DNA from: a virus
Length of the DNA stretch: 45,590 bases
Reading direction: 5' to 3' (one strand)
IMG/VR virus record: IMGVR_UViG_3300031578_000091
Coordinates: 1-45,590 of that record
Of the stretch, positions 19,569 to 28,405 are shown in pieces; position 1 is the stretch's first letter, and each line of letters begins with the position of its first letter. The notes under the pieces were generated by a model. That model had not been told where the DNA came from. It worked only from the letters and a program-made list of their open reading frames with translations, and did not search any database. The position numbers and the translations under genes were made by a program.

Positions 19569-19598
19569 TTGACAGATCTCCTGGGCTGTGTCTATTTT
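19569..19598 (+). promoter_or_regulatory. Late promoter (sigma70-like)
   Basis: TTGACA (19569-19574), 18-base spacer, TATTTT (19593-19598), preceded by an AT-rich tract (TTATTATTAATTAAG). Transcription would begin near 19605, only a few bases before the terS ATG at 19609. No other promoter is evident before the long late operon. Confidence 0.55.
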
Positions 19599-19608
19599 GC
19601 AATCAGAT

Positions 19609-20022
19609 ATGTCAAAAAGCAACAGACCTATAGTGAAGACGGCTGATGTCGAGAAGCTGGGGAGGTTGCAGTGCACTAAACGGGAAGCTGCAGCGTTCCT
19701 GGGGATCCGTGTCACTACGTTCGATACTCTACTCAAGAAGGACAAGCGGATCCGTCAGGCCTGGGAGCGCGGGAAGAGTCTAGGCCTCCTGAGTCTCCGA
19801 AGGAAACAGATGAGACTAGCGGGTGTCAATGCTCAAATGGCAATCTTCCTCGGGAAGAACTTACTGGGACAGAGAGATGTGTCTACTACTCAACTCACAG
19901 GCGAAGACGGAGGTCCTATTGACATCGATGTGAGTAAACTGGATGCAGGGGATAGGAATGATCTCAGACAGCTCCTTAATAGAGCAACTCGAACCAGGAG
20001 ACGCTCAGAGGATCCTCGATGA
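19609..20022 (+). CDS. Terminase small subunit, 137 aa
   Basis: Recognises phage DNA and hands it to the large subunit during packaging. Starts MSKSNRPIVKTADVEKLGRL; residues about 20-60 (CTKREAAAFLGIRVTTFDTL) form a helix-turn-helix, followed by a helical, basic segment and a C-terminal acidic/Arg tail. Assigned mainly because it lies directly before terL with this HTH layout. ATG at 19609 preferred; a GTG at 19588 is possible. Neither has a clear ribosome site, consistent with a nearly leaderless message. Confidence 0.75.
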   Translation: MSKSNRPIVKTADVEKLGRLQCTKREAAAFLGIRVTTFDTLLKKDKRIRQAWERGKSLGLLSLRRKQMRLAGVNAQMAIFLGKNLLGQRDVSTTQLTGEDGGPIDIDVSKLDAGDRNDLRQLLNRATRTRRRSEDPR

Positions 20023-21448
20023 TCTCGACCGTGTTGACTCGGCTGAGAGTCTCCTAAGTTTCATTAAGCTCGGCTGGCACGTCCTGGAACCGAAGAGAAA
20101 ATTTGTCCCCGGCTGGCACATTGAAGCAATCTGTGAACACCTCGAAGCAGTAAGTGACGGAGAGATCATCCGTCTTCTCATAAACATCCCTCCCGGTTGT
20201 ATGAAGTCTCTGACCACAGATGTCTTCTGGCCTGCCTGGGAGTGGGGACCTCGCAATCAACCCGGCCTCCGTTATGTCAGCGCGTCCTACTCTGAAGCAC
20301 TCACTATCAGAGACAATCGAAGATGCAGGAACCTCCTCAGGTCTGACTGGTATCAGAGACTCTGGGGACATCGGTTTCAACTTGTAGGAGACCAGAACGC
20401 GAAGGTCCGCTATGACACCGATCACTATGGTTTCAAGATAGCAACCTCAGTCGGTGGTCTCGGTACAGGTGAGCGCGGGGATCGGTTCATCATTGATGAT
20501 CCTCACAATGTGATTGAAGGAGAGAGTGACGCGAAAAGAAGAGCAGTGCTCCTGTGGTTCAACGAGTCAGTCACTACTCGAGTCAATGATCCAGAGACCT
20601 CCGCTATTGTTGTAATTATGCAGCGCGTCCATGACAAGGATGTATCAGGAGACATCATATCAAGGGAGCTGGGATACACTCATCTCTGTCTCCCTATGGA
20701 GTTCGAGCCTGAGTCCAGGTGCAAGACTTACTTCTTCAGAGATCCACGGAAGAAGGAGAACGAGCTCCTCTGGCCTGCTCGGATGTCCGAGGAGGTTGTA
20801 GAGCGAGACAAGAAGAACATGGGAACCTATGCTGTAGCATCTCAGTTCCAGCAGCGTCCTACTCCTCGCGGTGGTGGTATGTTCAAGAGGGACTGGTTCG
20901 AGATTGTAGATGCTGCTCCTGCCTCCGGGACTGTTGTCAGAGGCTGGGATCTAGCTGCATCAGAGACCATCTCTGCAGCCTTCACTTCTGGTGTGAGGAT
21001 GAGGAGAACATCAGAGGGGATCTTCTACGTTGAGGACGTTATACGCTTCAGAGGGTCCCCAGGGAAAGTTGACCAGGCGCTCAAAAACACAACGTCACAG
21101 GACGGATACATGGTGAGAGTAGATCTCCCTCAGGATCCTGGACAGGCCGGGAAGTCTCAGGTCAAATATTTTGTTAGACTGTTAGCAGGGTACAATGTAA
21201 GATGCTCCACTGAAACAGGGAGCAAGGAGACCAGAGCAGAGCCCTACAGCGCTCAGGCCGAGGCTGGAAACGTCAAGCTCGTTCGAGGCTTATGGAATGA
21301 TGAATATCTCGATGAGCTCTGTCTGTTCCCCTTCAGTGACTTCAAGGATCAAGTGGACGCTTCAAGCAGAGCGTTCTCTGCACTGATCCCGAAGAAGAGT
21401 GACGAACAAATTCCACAGAGCCCGGAGGTAGTGACTTCTCATGGATAA
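19958..21448 (+). CDS. Terminase large subunit, 496 aa
   Basis: ATPase/nuclease motor that packages DNA into the prohead. Walker A-type NIPPGCMKSLTT at residues 76-87, Walker B FIIDDPHN at 177-184, coupling region SATSVGG-like (IATSVGGLGTGERGDR). The C-terminal nuclease domain begins at VVRGWDLAASE, the first metal-ligand Asp. Layout and length match TerL proteins of the kind annotated psiM2 ORF9 / Terminase_6C. Start at 19958 preferred for its AGGGGA site; a start at 19943 is possible. Overlaps terS by 65 bases and the portal gene by 8. After GWDLA the usual D-x-T is less clear (AAFTSG). Confidence 0.93.
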   Translation: MISDSSLIEQLEPGDAQRILDDLDRVDSAESLLSFIKLGWHVLEPKRKFVPGWHIEAICEHLEAVSDGEIIRLLINIPPGCMKSLTTDVFWPAWEWGPRNQPGLRYVSASYSEALTIRDNRRCRNLLRSDWYQRLWGHRFQLVGDQNAKVRYDTDHYGFKIATSVGGLGTGERGDRFIIDDPHNVIEGESDAKRRAVLLWFNESVTTRVNDPETSAIVVIMQRVHDKDVSGDIISRELGYTHLCLPMEFEPESRCKTYFFRDPRKKENELLWPARMSEEVVERDKKNMGTYAVASQFQQRPTPRGGGMFKRDWFEIVDAAPASGTVVRGWDLAASETISAAFTSGVRMRRTSEGIFYVEDVIRFRGSPGKVDQALKNTTSQDGYMVRVDLPQDPGQAGKSQVKYFVRLLAGYNVRCSTETGSKETRAEPYSAQAEAGNVKLVRGLWNDEYLDELCLFPFSDFKDQVDASSRAFSALIPKKSDEQIPQSPEVVTSHG

Positions 21449-22832
21449 TCCACTCAATATGTTCAGGAAAAAAGCACCACCGGTGAAACCTACTCAGACA
21501 GTGGGTGTCGGTGGTACTGCAATCTACGGAGGCTATGTTCAGACCATAGAGAAGAACGCGGACCTCCAGGGGAGCAAGAAGTATATCACCTTCTCTCAGA
21601 ACCTGGTCAATATTGCAATCGTAGGAGCTGGAGTCAGATACTTCCTCAACCTGATTGCTAAGGCAGGCTGGACCGTCACTCCTGCAGATGAGACTCCGGC
21701 AGCAGCGGAGGCAGCGGAGTTCATGGACGGGATTCTCTATGACATGAAGAGTCCCTGGACTCGGGTTGTTCGCCGTGCTGCAATGTATAAGTTCTACGGG
21801 TTCAGCATCCAGGAGTGGACAGCGAAAAGTAGAGAGGACGGGAAGATCGGTATGTTCGATATATCTCCGCGTCCTCAATCTACCATTGAGCGCTGGGAGA
21901 AGGAAGACGAACACGGGGAGATCATCGGTGTCTACCAGAGGAACCCTCAGACTGGTCAGGAGATATTCCTCCCCAGGAACAAGGTTGTCTATGTGGTTGA
22001 TGACAGTCTCAGTGACAGCCCAGAAGGTCTCGGGATCTTCCGTCACATTGCTCCTGATGCAGAGCGTCTTCAACGGTATATCCAGCTTGAAGGATATGGA
22101 GTGGAAACGGATCTTCGGGGGATCCCTATCCTGAGAGCTCCGCTCGCTCTCTTGCAGAAGCTCGTTGATGAGAATAAGATCTCGGAGGCTAAGAAGAACG
22201 AGATGGTCCAGGTCCTCAAGGACTTCATAGATAATCATATCAGAGCACCGGAGTCAGGACTCCTGCTCGATTCGATCCCATACAGGACAGAGGATGAGAA
22301 GGGAACACCCAGTTCGGAGAAGCAGTGGGACGTGGAGCTCCTCAAGGGAACCATCTCCTCACTCCCGGAGCTGAGCAAGGCAATAGATCGGAGCATCAGG
22401 ATGATTGCAATCTTGCTCGGAGTAGAGCATCTGCTTCTGGGCAGTGACAGCAAGGGATCCTATGCTCTCGCACGGGACAAGACGAACAACTTCTTCCTCA
22501 TTGTGGACTCTACTCTCCGGGAGCTCGGTGAGTCATTCGATCAGGATCTGGTTGATCCTATATGGAAACTCAACGGACTGGATCCGAAGCTGAAACCCTC
22601 TCTCACTCCTGAACCTACAAAGTTCAGTGATGTCGAGCTGGTCACTGGAGCTCTTCGAGATCTCGCTCAGGCCGGTGCTGTCCTGGATCCAGATGATCCG
22701 GCAATCGATGAGGTCAGGGAGATGGTGGGACTTTCCAGGAGAGACCTTGCAGCTATTGAAGAGGATGCAATGGTGACTCCGAAGGATCGGAAACCTGACC
22801 CGGAAGATATGCCTGAAGAGGAGGAGGAGTAG
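21441..22832 (+). CDS. Portal protein, Mu gp29-like (DUF935), 463 aa
   Basis: Forms the dodecameric DNA gate at the head vertex. Recognisable DUF935-type features: KYGFSIQEW-like segment (KFYGFSIQEWTAKSREDGKI), the LGIFRHIAPDAERLQRYIQL helix, and HLLLGSDSKGSYALARDKTN near residue 335, typical of this portal family. Acidic C-terminal tail (DPEDMPEEEEE). Normal length. Translationally linked to terL. Confidence 0.9.
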   Translation: MDNPLNMFRKKAPPVKPTQTVGVGGTAIYGGYVQTIEKNADLQGSKKYITFSQNLVNIAIVGAGVRYFLNLIAKAGWTVTPADETPAAAEAAEFMDGILYDMKSPWTRVVRRAAMYKFYGFSIQEWTAKSREDGKIGMFDISPRPQSTIERWEKEDEHGEIIGVYQRNPQTGQEIFLPRNKVVYVVDDSLSDSPEGLGIFRHIAPDAERLQRYIQLEGYGVETDLRGIPILRAPLALLQKLVDENKISEAKKNEMVQVLKDFIDNHIRAPESGLLLDSIPYRTEDEKGTPSSEKQWDVELLKGTISSLPELSKAIDRSIRMIAILLGVEHLLLGSDSKGSYALARDKTNNFFLIVDSTLRELGESFDQDLVDPIWKLNGLDPKLKPSLTPEPTKFSDVELVTGALRDLAQAGAVLDPDDPAIDEVREMVGLSRRDLAAIEEDAMVTPKDRKPDPEDMPEEEEE

Positions 22833-22834
22833 AC

Positions 22835-23368
22835 ATGGCACTAGAGGTCGGAGTGAATTGTTACATCACGAGAGCGGACGCGGTCACCTACTTCACGGAT
22901 CTGATCCACGGTGCTGACTTCATCAGCGCTACTACCACGGTGCAGGACCAGGCGCTTGTAACTGCAACGAAGATGCTGGACCGGCAGGAGTGGATGGGAT
23001 CGAAGACTTCTGACTCTCAGGATCTTGACTGGCCTCGGACCGGTGTCACAGATCCAGAGGGGAACGCGGTTGCATCTGATGTGGTTCCTCAGTTTATCCT
23101 GGATGCAACGTGTGAGCTCGCTCTGGCACTGATCCAGGATCTCACGGTGCAGACGAACTCTGACACCAGCACGAACATCAAAGCGCTGAAGGCAGGTAGT
23201 GCTGAGATCCAGTACTTCAGAGGGGAGTCCGGTCCCAGGTTCCCCACTATCATCCATGAGTTGATAGGTCACTATCTCTCTGGAGCCTCTGCATACACGT
23301 CTCCCTACTACGGAGCGAGTGAGGCAGAGACAGGACTCACGGATCATGATCTGAGCGGAGGGTACTAA
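22835..23368 (+). CDS. Head completion / adaptor protein (DnaT-like ssDNA-binding family name), 177 aa
   Basis: Sits right after the portal. The pattern NCYITRADAVTYFTDLIHG ... ALVTATKMLDRQEWMGSKTS ... LDWPRTGV matches the phage neck/head-completion family often labelled 'putative DnaT-like'. It closes the head and joins the tail; there is no evidence of a DNA replication role. ATG at 22835, two bases after the portal stop, AGGAGGAG upstream. Confidence 0.8.
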   Translation: MALEVGVNCYITRADAVTYFTDLIHGADFISATTTVQDQALVTATKMLDRQEWMGSKTSDSQDLDWPRTGVTDPEGNAVASDVVPQFILDATCELALALIQDLTVQTNSDTSTNIKALKAGSAEIQYFRGESGPRFPTIIHELIGHYLSGASAYTSPYYGASEAETGLTDHDLSGGY

Positions 23369-23740
23369 GTGCCTGACATATTCGGTGCAGATATAGCTGG
23401 GAAGATCCACAATGCTCTGAAGGGGAAAGTTTTCGACATCACCCTGACGAAGGTTGCACCTGGGACAAGAACTCCAGGATCTCTGACTGGTGGTACTAAT
23501 CCGGCAGAGACCACTCACACGGTGAAGGGCTTCGTTGATGAGTACCAGGACAAGCACATAGATGGAACACTGATAAAACGGGGTGACAGGAAGGTTGTCA
23601 TACTCGGTGGATCTCTTCCTAGTGGAACAGTCCCAGAACCCAGTGACAAGATCACAGCAGAAGGGGAGACCAGGACCATAGTAGAAGACGGAGTCAAGAG
23701 AGATCCGGCAGGTGCCACGTACATCTGCCAGGTGAGGTAA
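23369..23740 (+). CDS. Head closure / head-tail connector protein, 123 aa
   Basis: GTG start follows the upstream stop directly. The sequence HTVKGFVDEYQDKHIDGTLI ... RKVVILGGSLPSGTVPEPSD ... DPAGATYICQVR is the conserved beta-barrel pattern of phage head-closure (stopper) proteins. Normal size. Followed immediately by an inserted HNH gene. Confidence 0.75.
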   Translation: MPDIFGADIAGKIHNALKGKVFDITLTKVAPGTRTPGSLTGGTNPAETTHTVKGFVDEYQDKHIDGTLIKRGDRKVVILGGSLPSGTVPEPSDKITAEGETRTIVEDGVKRDPAGATYICQVR

Positions 23741-24235
23741 ATGGAACACGCAATTAACAAGATACCTATCAATACTTTGAAGGATAACTTTGAAGTAGAT
23801 AGTTCTACAGGAGTACTTTATAGGATAAAAGTAACGAACGGGGCTCCTATAGGAAAAGTTGGCTATGATAATTGTAGGGGTTACCTCAGGGTTTACTTTA
23901 AGGGAAAACATTATCTGGTACATCAAATAATATGGAGGCTGGTACATAGGGGATCAATTCCAGAAGATAGAGTGCTCGACCACATCAATAGAAATACTAA
24001 GGACAATAGGCCAGAGAACCTTAGAGCAATCACACCATCGGACAATAAGCTAAATGCAGGACCCTACAATACAAATAAAACAGGAAAGCGGGGGGTTACT
24101 CTTAACAAAGGTAAAAACAAATACGAGAGTACACTTACTATCAACCGAAAAAGGGTGTGGCTTGGTCAATACAGTACTGTGGAAGAGGCTATATCAGCGA
24201 GGGAACATGCTGAGAAATTGTATGGAGTAGCGTAG
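23741..24235 (+). CDS. HNH homing endonuclease with AP2-like domain, 164 aa
   Basis: Intruding gene within the head operon. HNH core: VHQIIWRLVHRGSIPEDRVL then DHINRNTKDNRPENLRAIT; the C-terminal GKRGVTLNKGKNKYESTLTI ... RVWLGQYSTVEEAISAREHA segment is an AP2-type DNA-binding fold, a common pairing in phage homing enzymes. The DNA is visibly AT-rich, unlike both neighbours, and lacks the GATC/CTCGAG words, so it is a recent arrival. It starts next to the preceding stop and ends next to the following start, so it does not break a gene. Confidence 0.9.
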   Translation: MEHAINKIPINTLKDNFEVDSSTGVLYRIKVTNGAPIGKVGYDNCRGYLRVYFKGKHYLVHQIIWRLVHRGSIPEDRVLDHINRNTKDNRPENLRAITPSDNKLNAGPYNTNKTGKRGVTLNKGKNKYESTLTINRKRVWLGQYSTVEEAISAREHAEKLYGVA

Positions 24236-25213
24236 GTGTTAAGTTTGTTAGCATACGATTTTATGAAGGCCGACTTCATAGATCCGGCGAAGAGGATCTT
24301 TGATCTCATCGACAAGTATGAGGTGAGATTGAACCGTCAATTCCTGGTGATGGTGAACAGCATCAAGGATGAGATGGTACTCAAGGAGATCGAGCAGCTG
24401 ATTATATCCGGCAGGATCAATGAAGCTGTCACCTCTGCAGAGGCCTATGTGAATAGGTTCGCCGGTCAGATCAACAACGTATTTGTTGCATCTGGGGAGA
24501 GTACTGCAGAGATCCTAGGCAGTCTCGCTGTGATTGACTTCGACATCACGAACATCAGAGCAGTGAATATCATGAGACTCAACAAGCTCGAGTTCGTGAG
24601 GGAGTTCATGGCAGAACAGAGACTGGCAACCAGGTACGCTCTCATGGACGGGATCGAGAGAGGGCTTAATCCGATTGACCAGGCAAGAGCCTTCAGGGAT
24701 TCAATAGGACTGACTGTGAGACAGCAGAGCGCGGTGTCAAACTATCGGAGACTTCTCACCGAGGGCAGCGCTGAAGCACTTAATAGAAGACTCCGGGACG
24801 GTCGGTTCGACAGGACTGTCATCTCAGCAATCAGGGACGGTAGATCTCTCTCACCGGAACAGATTGATAGAATGGTAGGACGTTATCAAGAACGATACGT
24901 CAAATATAGGAGTGAGGTCATTGCACGGACTGAGTCTCTCTCAGCGGTGCACGAAGGAAAGGAGGAGATGTACCAGCAAGCCTTCGACAGCGGCACGCTG
25001 GACCCAGAGAAGTGCATCAGAAAATGGCATCCGGCAAGAGATGCAAGAGTACGTGATACTCACTGGCCTATGTCAGGACAAGAGCGGAAAGTGGGTGAAC
25101 CCTTCACAACAGGAGCAGGGGTTAAAATCATGTACCCAGGGGACCGGAACGCTCCAGCGAAGGAACGGATTCAATGCAGGTGTGCAACAAGCACAACTAT
25201 CAAGAAGGAGTAG
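24236..25213 (+). CDS. Mu F-like minor head (head morphogenesis) protein, 325 aa
   Basis: Involved in prohead assembly or DNA injection (SPP1 gp7 / Mu F family). C-terminal diagnostic segment: VIARTESLSAVHEGKEEMYQ ... KWHPARDARVRDTHWPMSGQ ... GVKIMYPGD ... ERIQCRCAT, with the conserved Cys/His motif. GTG at 24236 directly after the HNH stop; the more internal ATG at 24263 may be the ancestral start. The first codons are AT-rich like the HNH gene, suggesting the insertion remodelled this start. Confidence 0.88.
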   Translation: MLSLLAYDFMKADFIDPAKRIFDLIDKYEVRLNRQFLVMVNSIKDEMVLKEIEQLIISGRINEAVTSAEAYVNRFAGQINNVFVASGESTAEILGSLAVIDFDITNIRAVNIMRLNKLEFVREFMAEQRLATRYALMDGIERGLNPIDQARAFRDSIGLTVRQQSAVSNYRRLLTEGSAEALNRRLRDGRFDRTVISAIRDGRSLSPEQIDRMVGRYQERYVKYRSEVIARTESLSAVHEGKEEMYQQAFDSGTLDPEKCIRKWHPARDARVRDTHWPMSGQERKVGEPFTTGAGVKIMYPGDRNAPAKERIQCRCATSTTIKKE

Positions 25214-25217
25214 TACC

Positions 25218-25814
25218 ATGTCACACAAGATCAAGAATAGGGTTTACCTCCCTAACGTCCAGGAGTTGAACTTGGCAGACGTAGATCTCGCGGTGGGGAC
25301 ACACGGAACAGCGGGGACCGATGTCACCCAGACGAAGCTGAGCTCCCTGCTTGTCACCGAAGAGTTGGAGATCAGCACCACTGTTGACATCACCGATGTA
25401 GGGGATGCTAACGGAGGCTATGGAGCACACGCTCTTGTGACTCTGGCAGAGTCAGACATCCTGCTCATCGGAGCTCACATCGACATAGCAATCACCGGGG
25501 ACGGTGTGAACATCGGTGCAACAGCTGCAGTCGATGTCGGAGTGGGAACGGCTGCTGAGGCAGCAAACTCCACCATCGATGGGACCTCTGCTGACATCAT
25601 CGGAAAGATCGATGCTCCCCTCGTTGACAGCGAGGGGGTTGCTGTAGGACCTGGTCCTCCGTCCGGGACTCCTGTGGTCATCGATGCAACCGGAGGAACA
25701 CAGGGGATCTACCTCAACTTCGGTGTTCCTGACGCTGACATCTCAGCGAACGGGACAATCGTTGTGGTGGGGACCGTCCGTCTGATCTACCTGGACATCA
25801 CAAAGGGAGCCTGA
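25218..25814 (+). CDS. Hypothetical virion-associated protein, 198 aa
   Basis: ATG at 25218-25220 with AAGGAGTAGTACC. Begins MSHKIKNRVYLPNVQELNLA. Low in Trp and basic residues, very rich in Ala, Gly, Val, Asp, Thr and Ile: regular beta structure likely. Sits between the Mu F-like protein and the protease. Perhaps a decoration or head-fibre protein; no family recognised. Confidence 0.6.
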   Translation: MSHKIKNRVYLPNVQELNLADVDLAVGTHGTAGTDVTQTKLSSLLVTEELEISTTVDITDVGDANGGYGAHALVTLAESDILLIGAHIDIAITGDGVNIGATAAVDVGVGTAAEAANSTIDGTSADIIGKIDAPLVDSEGVAVGPGPPSGTPVVIDATGGTQGIYLNFGVPDADISANGTIVVVGTVRLIYLDITKGA

Positions 25815-25819
25815 TCGAC

Positions 25820-26866
25820 ATGAGCACGTTGAAGACTTTCCGTCCTCCGCAAGATGTCCTGGATCTGGTGGACTCAGGGAGCAAGGTAGGGGTTGAAGTC
25901 CAGAAGGACTCTCCCCTCTCGCTCGGAGAAGTGCAGAGGATGTACCATCACCTCTCCAGGACAGAAGGAGATCTCTCTGGGATCCGCTGGGCACGTAGGA
26001 TCCTGAGACAGGAAGGTCTTCTCAAGGCCTCGAACACGGGAGACCTGCAGATCCCCGAGGTCATAGATCTACAACTCGGTCCCGAGATTTTCGCTGGTGT
26101 GATCCACAAGAGCTGTGATGACGTGGTGACCGCTCTCAGCAAGGCTGGGGTTCCCTCTTCGTGCCTGTCTGTGGAAGAGGGGACTCTGGCCTTCTTCTCG
26201 AAGGATGCAAGACCGGTACCGGACCAGCTCGAGCTCTCTGAGTTCCCTATGGAGAAGTGTGCACTCGAGGATCTCGAGCTGGTAGACAGCAGCGGATCGA
26301 GACTTCGCTCAATAGTTAAGTTTGCAGGGACAAGATCCTCTAGCGTCTCCTGCTACACTCTCCCGGATCCTGGGACTGTTGCAGGTCTGGATCTCGAGGA
26401 GCTCTACCTCCTCAAGGCAGCGGATCGAGTGGAGTATGATGCTGAAGTTCTCAAGGTTGATGACACTCTCGGGATTGTTCTGGGCTGGGCAATAATCTGT
26501 AATACGGGAGTGAGCATCTCGAAGGGTGAGAATGGTGAGCCCTACTTTGACAAACAAGGAGACCACATTCCAGAGTACTCAATGCTTGATGCAACCACGG
26601 ACTTCATGCTAAATAGTAGGAAGGCCGGGGAGATGCACTGGAAAAATGAAAAGGGTGAAGCAATAGGGAAGGGTGTGGTGGTCTTCGCTTGGCCTATGAC
26701 TGTGGAGATTGCAAAGGCCTTTGGGCTGGAGACGAAGCAGACAGGGCTGATGATTGCAATGAAGCCTGACAGTGATGAGATCCTCGAGAAGTTCCGCAAC
26801 GGGGAGTATAAAGGCTTCTCTATCGGTGGGAATTATATCCCGGAACACACCGAGGAGGTAGAGTGA
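25820..26866 (+). CDS. XkdF-like prohead protease, 348 aa
   Basis: Predicted capsid maturation protease. The C-terminal half, DDTLGIVLGWAIICNTGVSI ... YFDKQGDHIPEYSMLDATTD ... GVVVFAWPMT ... GLMIAMKPDSDEILEKFRNG EYKGFSIGG, matches XkdF / S78_2-type prohead serine proteases. The N-terminal 180 residues are an extra domain containing a PVSSCLSVEEG-like region, longer than the classical family. It precedes the scaffold gene, the usual order. Confidence 0.82.
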   Translation: MSTLKTFRPPQDVLDLVDSGSKVGVEVQKDSPLSLGEVQRMYHHLSRTEGDLSGIRWARRILRQEGLLKASNTGDLQIPEVIDLQLGPEIFAGVIHKSCDDVVTALSKAGVPSSCLSVEEGTLAFFSKDARPVPDQLELSEFPMEKCALEDLELVDSSGSRLRSIVKFAGTRSSSVSCYTLPDPGTVAGLDLEELYLLKAADRVEYDAEVLKVDDTLGIVLGWAIICNTGVSISKGENGEPYFDKQGDHIPEYSMLDATTDFMLNSRKAGEMHWKNEKGEAIGKGVVVFAWPMTVEIAKAFGLETKQTGLMIAMKPDSDEILEKFRNGEYKGFSIGGNYIPEHTEEVE

Positions 26867-26867
26867 T

Positions 26868-28289
26868 ATGCCAACAGACAAGAAGAAAAAGATCATGCAC
26901 AAGTTCAGGATGAAGGAGATCAGCGCTGTCGATGGTATGGCCCAGGGCGGTGCTAAAATGGTGTTGATGAAGAGAGACACCGAGGATCCTGAAGAGCTGG
27001 CAAAGATTATGTTCAATGACGCTCTCGAAGGACTCGAGCTCCAGGAAGACATCGATGAAGCAACTCGTGGGATGTGGCAATACAACGAAGCTCTCAGGAG
27101 ATCCATCCGGGAGATAATGGAGGATAAAAAGACTTACCCGGACACTATGTCAGCTGTCCGAGAGTCTTTGCAGGAGTTCGCGTCCGCTGTGTCCTCAATG
27201 ATCGAGAACGCTGTAGAAGAGATCGAGGAAGGAGCGGAGGAAGAGGTCTCGAAAGAGAAACCCATGAAGACGGAGGGCAGCAATAAATTTCCTGCCACGG
27301 ACTACGCCTATGTGCCTGATCCGAAGAAGCCGTCAACGTGGAAGCTCAGATTGACATCAACCCCAGGTGGTGACCCTGACCAGAGGATCGTAGGAGCTGC
27401 TGTTGCAGCGCTCGGTCCAGGTTTCCGAGGACAGAAGGTGCAGATCCCCTCGGATGATCTAGCCGGAGTCACTGCTCGTGTTCGCTCTGCCTGGTTGAAA
27501 GCAAACCCAGACAAGGGCAAGGAGGATCTGCCAAAAGTTCTCAAGGAGAAGAAGAAGAAGAAGGAGGCAAGTGCAATGCCGGATGACAAGAAGAAAACCA
27601 CCGAAGAGCTCGAGAAGAGTCTCGAAGAGAAGGACACCGAGCTCAAGAAGGTCCAGGATGAGCTCGAGGTAGTGAAGGCAATCAGCGTTCTCACGGACGC
27701 GGAGAAGGCTCACTACAACACCCTCGGTGATGAGGAGAAGGCTTCCTTCCTGAAGCTCGATGCTGACGGAAGGAACAAGGAGCTCGAGAAGCTCCAGGCT
27801 TCGGATCCTGTGGTCTACACGGATGAGGCAGGGACCGAGTACAAGAAGTCAGATGATCCCAGGCTGGTCCAGATGGCGAAGGACCGGGACGAAGACCGCA
27901 AGCTGGCGAAGGCTGACAGGGAGAAGAGTGAGAGACTCGAGCTCGAGAAGAGAGCGGACGCGGATCTCAAGCATCTCCCCGGTGACCAGGCCGTCAAGGT
28001 TGCTGTCCTCAAGGCCGTGGACGGGATCGAAGACGAAGAGGTCAGGAAGTCCGCTCACGAGATGCTCAAGGCTCAGAACGAGTCCCACAAGGGAGCCTTC
28101 GAGGAGATCGGATCCCGTGGAGAGGGCTTCAAGAAGGCCTCCGATGAGCTCGATGCTCTGGCGAAGAAGCACGCTGCTGAGAACAAGATGTCATACGCTA
28201 CGGCCTATGACGCTGTTCTCAAGACCGAGGAAGGCAAAAAGCTCTATGAGCAGACGCTTCCTCAGCAGCAGACCGATCACCAGGGATAG
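26868..28289 (+). CDS. Scaffold-type capsid assembly protein, long form, 473 aa
   Basis: ATG at 26868, one base after the protease stop. Residues 1-140: helical head (NDALEGLELQEDIDEATRGM). Residues about 143-225: FPATDYAYVPDPKKPSTWKL ... PGFRGQKVQIPSDDLAGVTA, a domain seen in phage protease/scaffold proteins. Residues 237-473: long Lys/Glu coiled coil typical of scaffolds, with a Gln-rich end. An internal start (27576) may make the scaffold part alone. Located between protease and capsid genes. Confidence 0.78.
   Translation: MPTDKKKKIMHKFRMKEISAVDGMAQGGAKMVLMKRDTEDPEELAKIMFNDALEGLELQEDIDEATRGMWQYNEALRRSIREIMEDKKTYPDTMSAVRESLQEFASAVSSMIENAVEEIEEGAEEEVSKEKPMKTEGSNKFPATDYAYVPDPKKPSTWKLRLTSTPGGDPDQRIVGAAVAALGPGFRGQKVQIPSDDLAGVTARVRSAWLKANPDKGKEDLPKVLKEKKKKKEASAMPDDKKKTTEELEKSLEEKDTELKKVQDELEVVKAISVLTDAEKAHYNTLGDEEKASFLKLDADGRNKELEKLQASDPVVYTDEAGTEYKKSDDPRLVQMAKDRDEDRKLAKADREKSERLELEKRADADLKHLPGDQAVKVAVLKAVDGIEDEEVRKSAHEMLKAQNESHKGAFEEIGSRGEGFKKASDELDALAKKHAAENKMSYATAYDAVLKTEEGKKLYEQTLPQQQTDHQG
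27576..28289 (+). CDS. Nested scaffold protein from an internal start, 237 aa
   Basis: In-frame ATG (27576-27578) preceded by AAGGAGG at 27561-27567, a ribosome site as strong as any true start here. The product MPDDKKKTTEELEKSLEEKD and on is entirely the coiled-coil scaffold part. This copies the lambda C/Nu3 arrangement, in which the scaffold is encoded inside a longer gene. Confidence 0.55.
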   Translation: MPDDKKKTTEELEKSLEEKDTELKKVQDELEVVKAISVLTDAEKAHYNTLGDEEKASFLKLDADGRNKELEKLQASDPVVYTDEAGTEYKKSDDPRLVQMAKDRDEDRKLAKADREKSERLELEKRADADLKHLPGDQAVKVAVLKAVDGIEDEEVRKSAHEMLKAQNESHKGAFEEIGSRGEGFKKASDELDALAKKHAAENKMSYATAYDAVLKTEEGKKLYEQTLPQQQTDHQG

Positions 28290-28358
28290 GAAAACCGACC
28301 GGAGCAGAGAAGCTGCACGAGCAGACTCTCTCACCGAGTCCGTTATAGATTAATTAGC

Positions 28359-28374
28359 GCCTGCTCATGCAGGC
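28359..28374 (+). other. Short hairpin between scaffold and cement genes
   Basis: GCCTGC-TCAT-GCAGGC, a perfect 6-bp stem with a tetraloop. No T-run. Possible RNA processing or stabilising element before the highly expressed capsid genes. Confidence 0.4.
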
Positions 28375-28405
28375 ACTGGCAAAGGTTCTTGAGAAAGGGA
28401 ACGAC

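Noticed and set aside
22841-23947. Leftward frame of 368 codons across head genes
   Set aside because: Antisense to two head proteins and the HNH gene with recognisable family patterns; no ribosome site.
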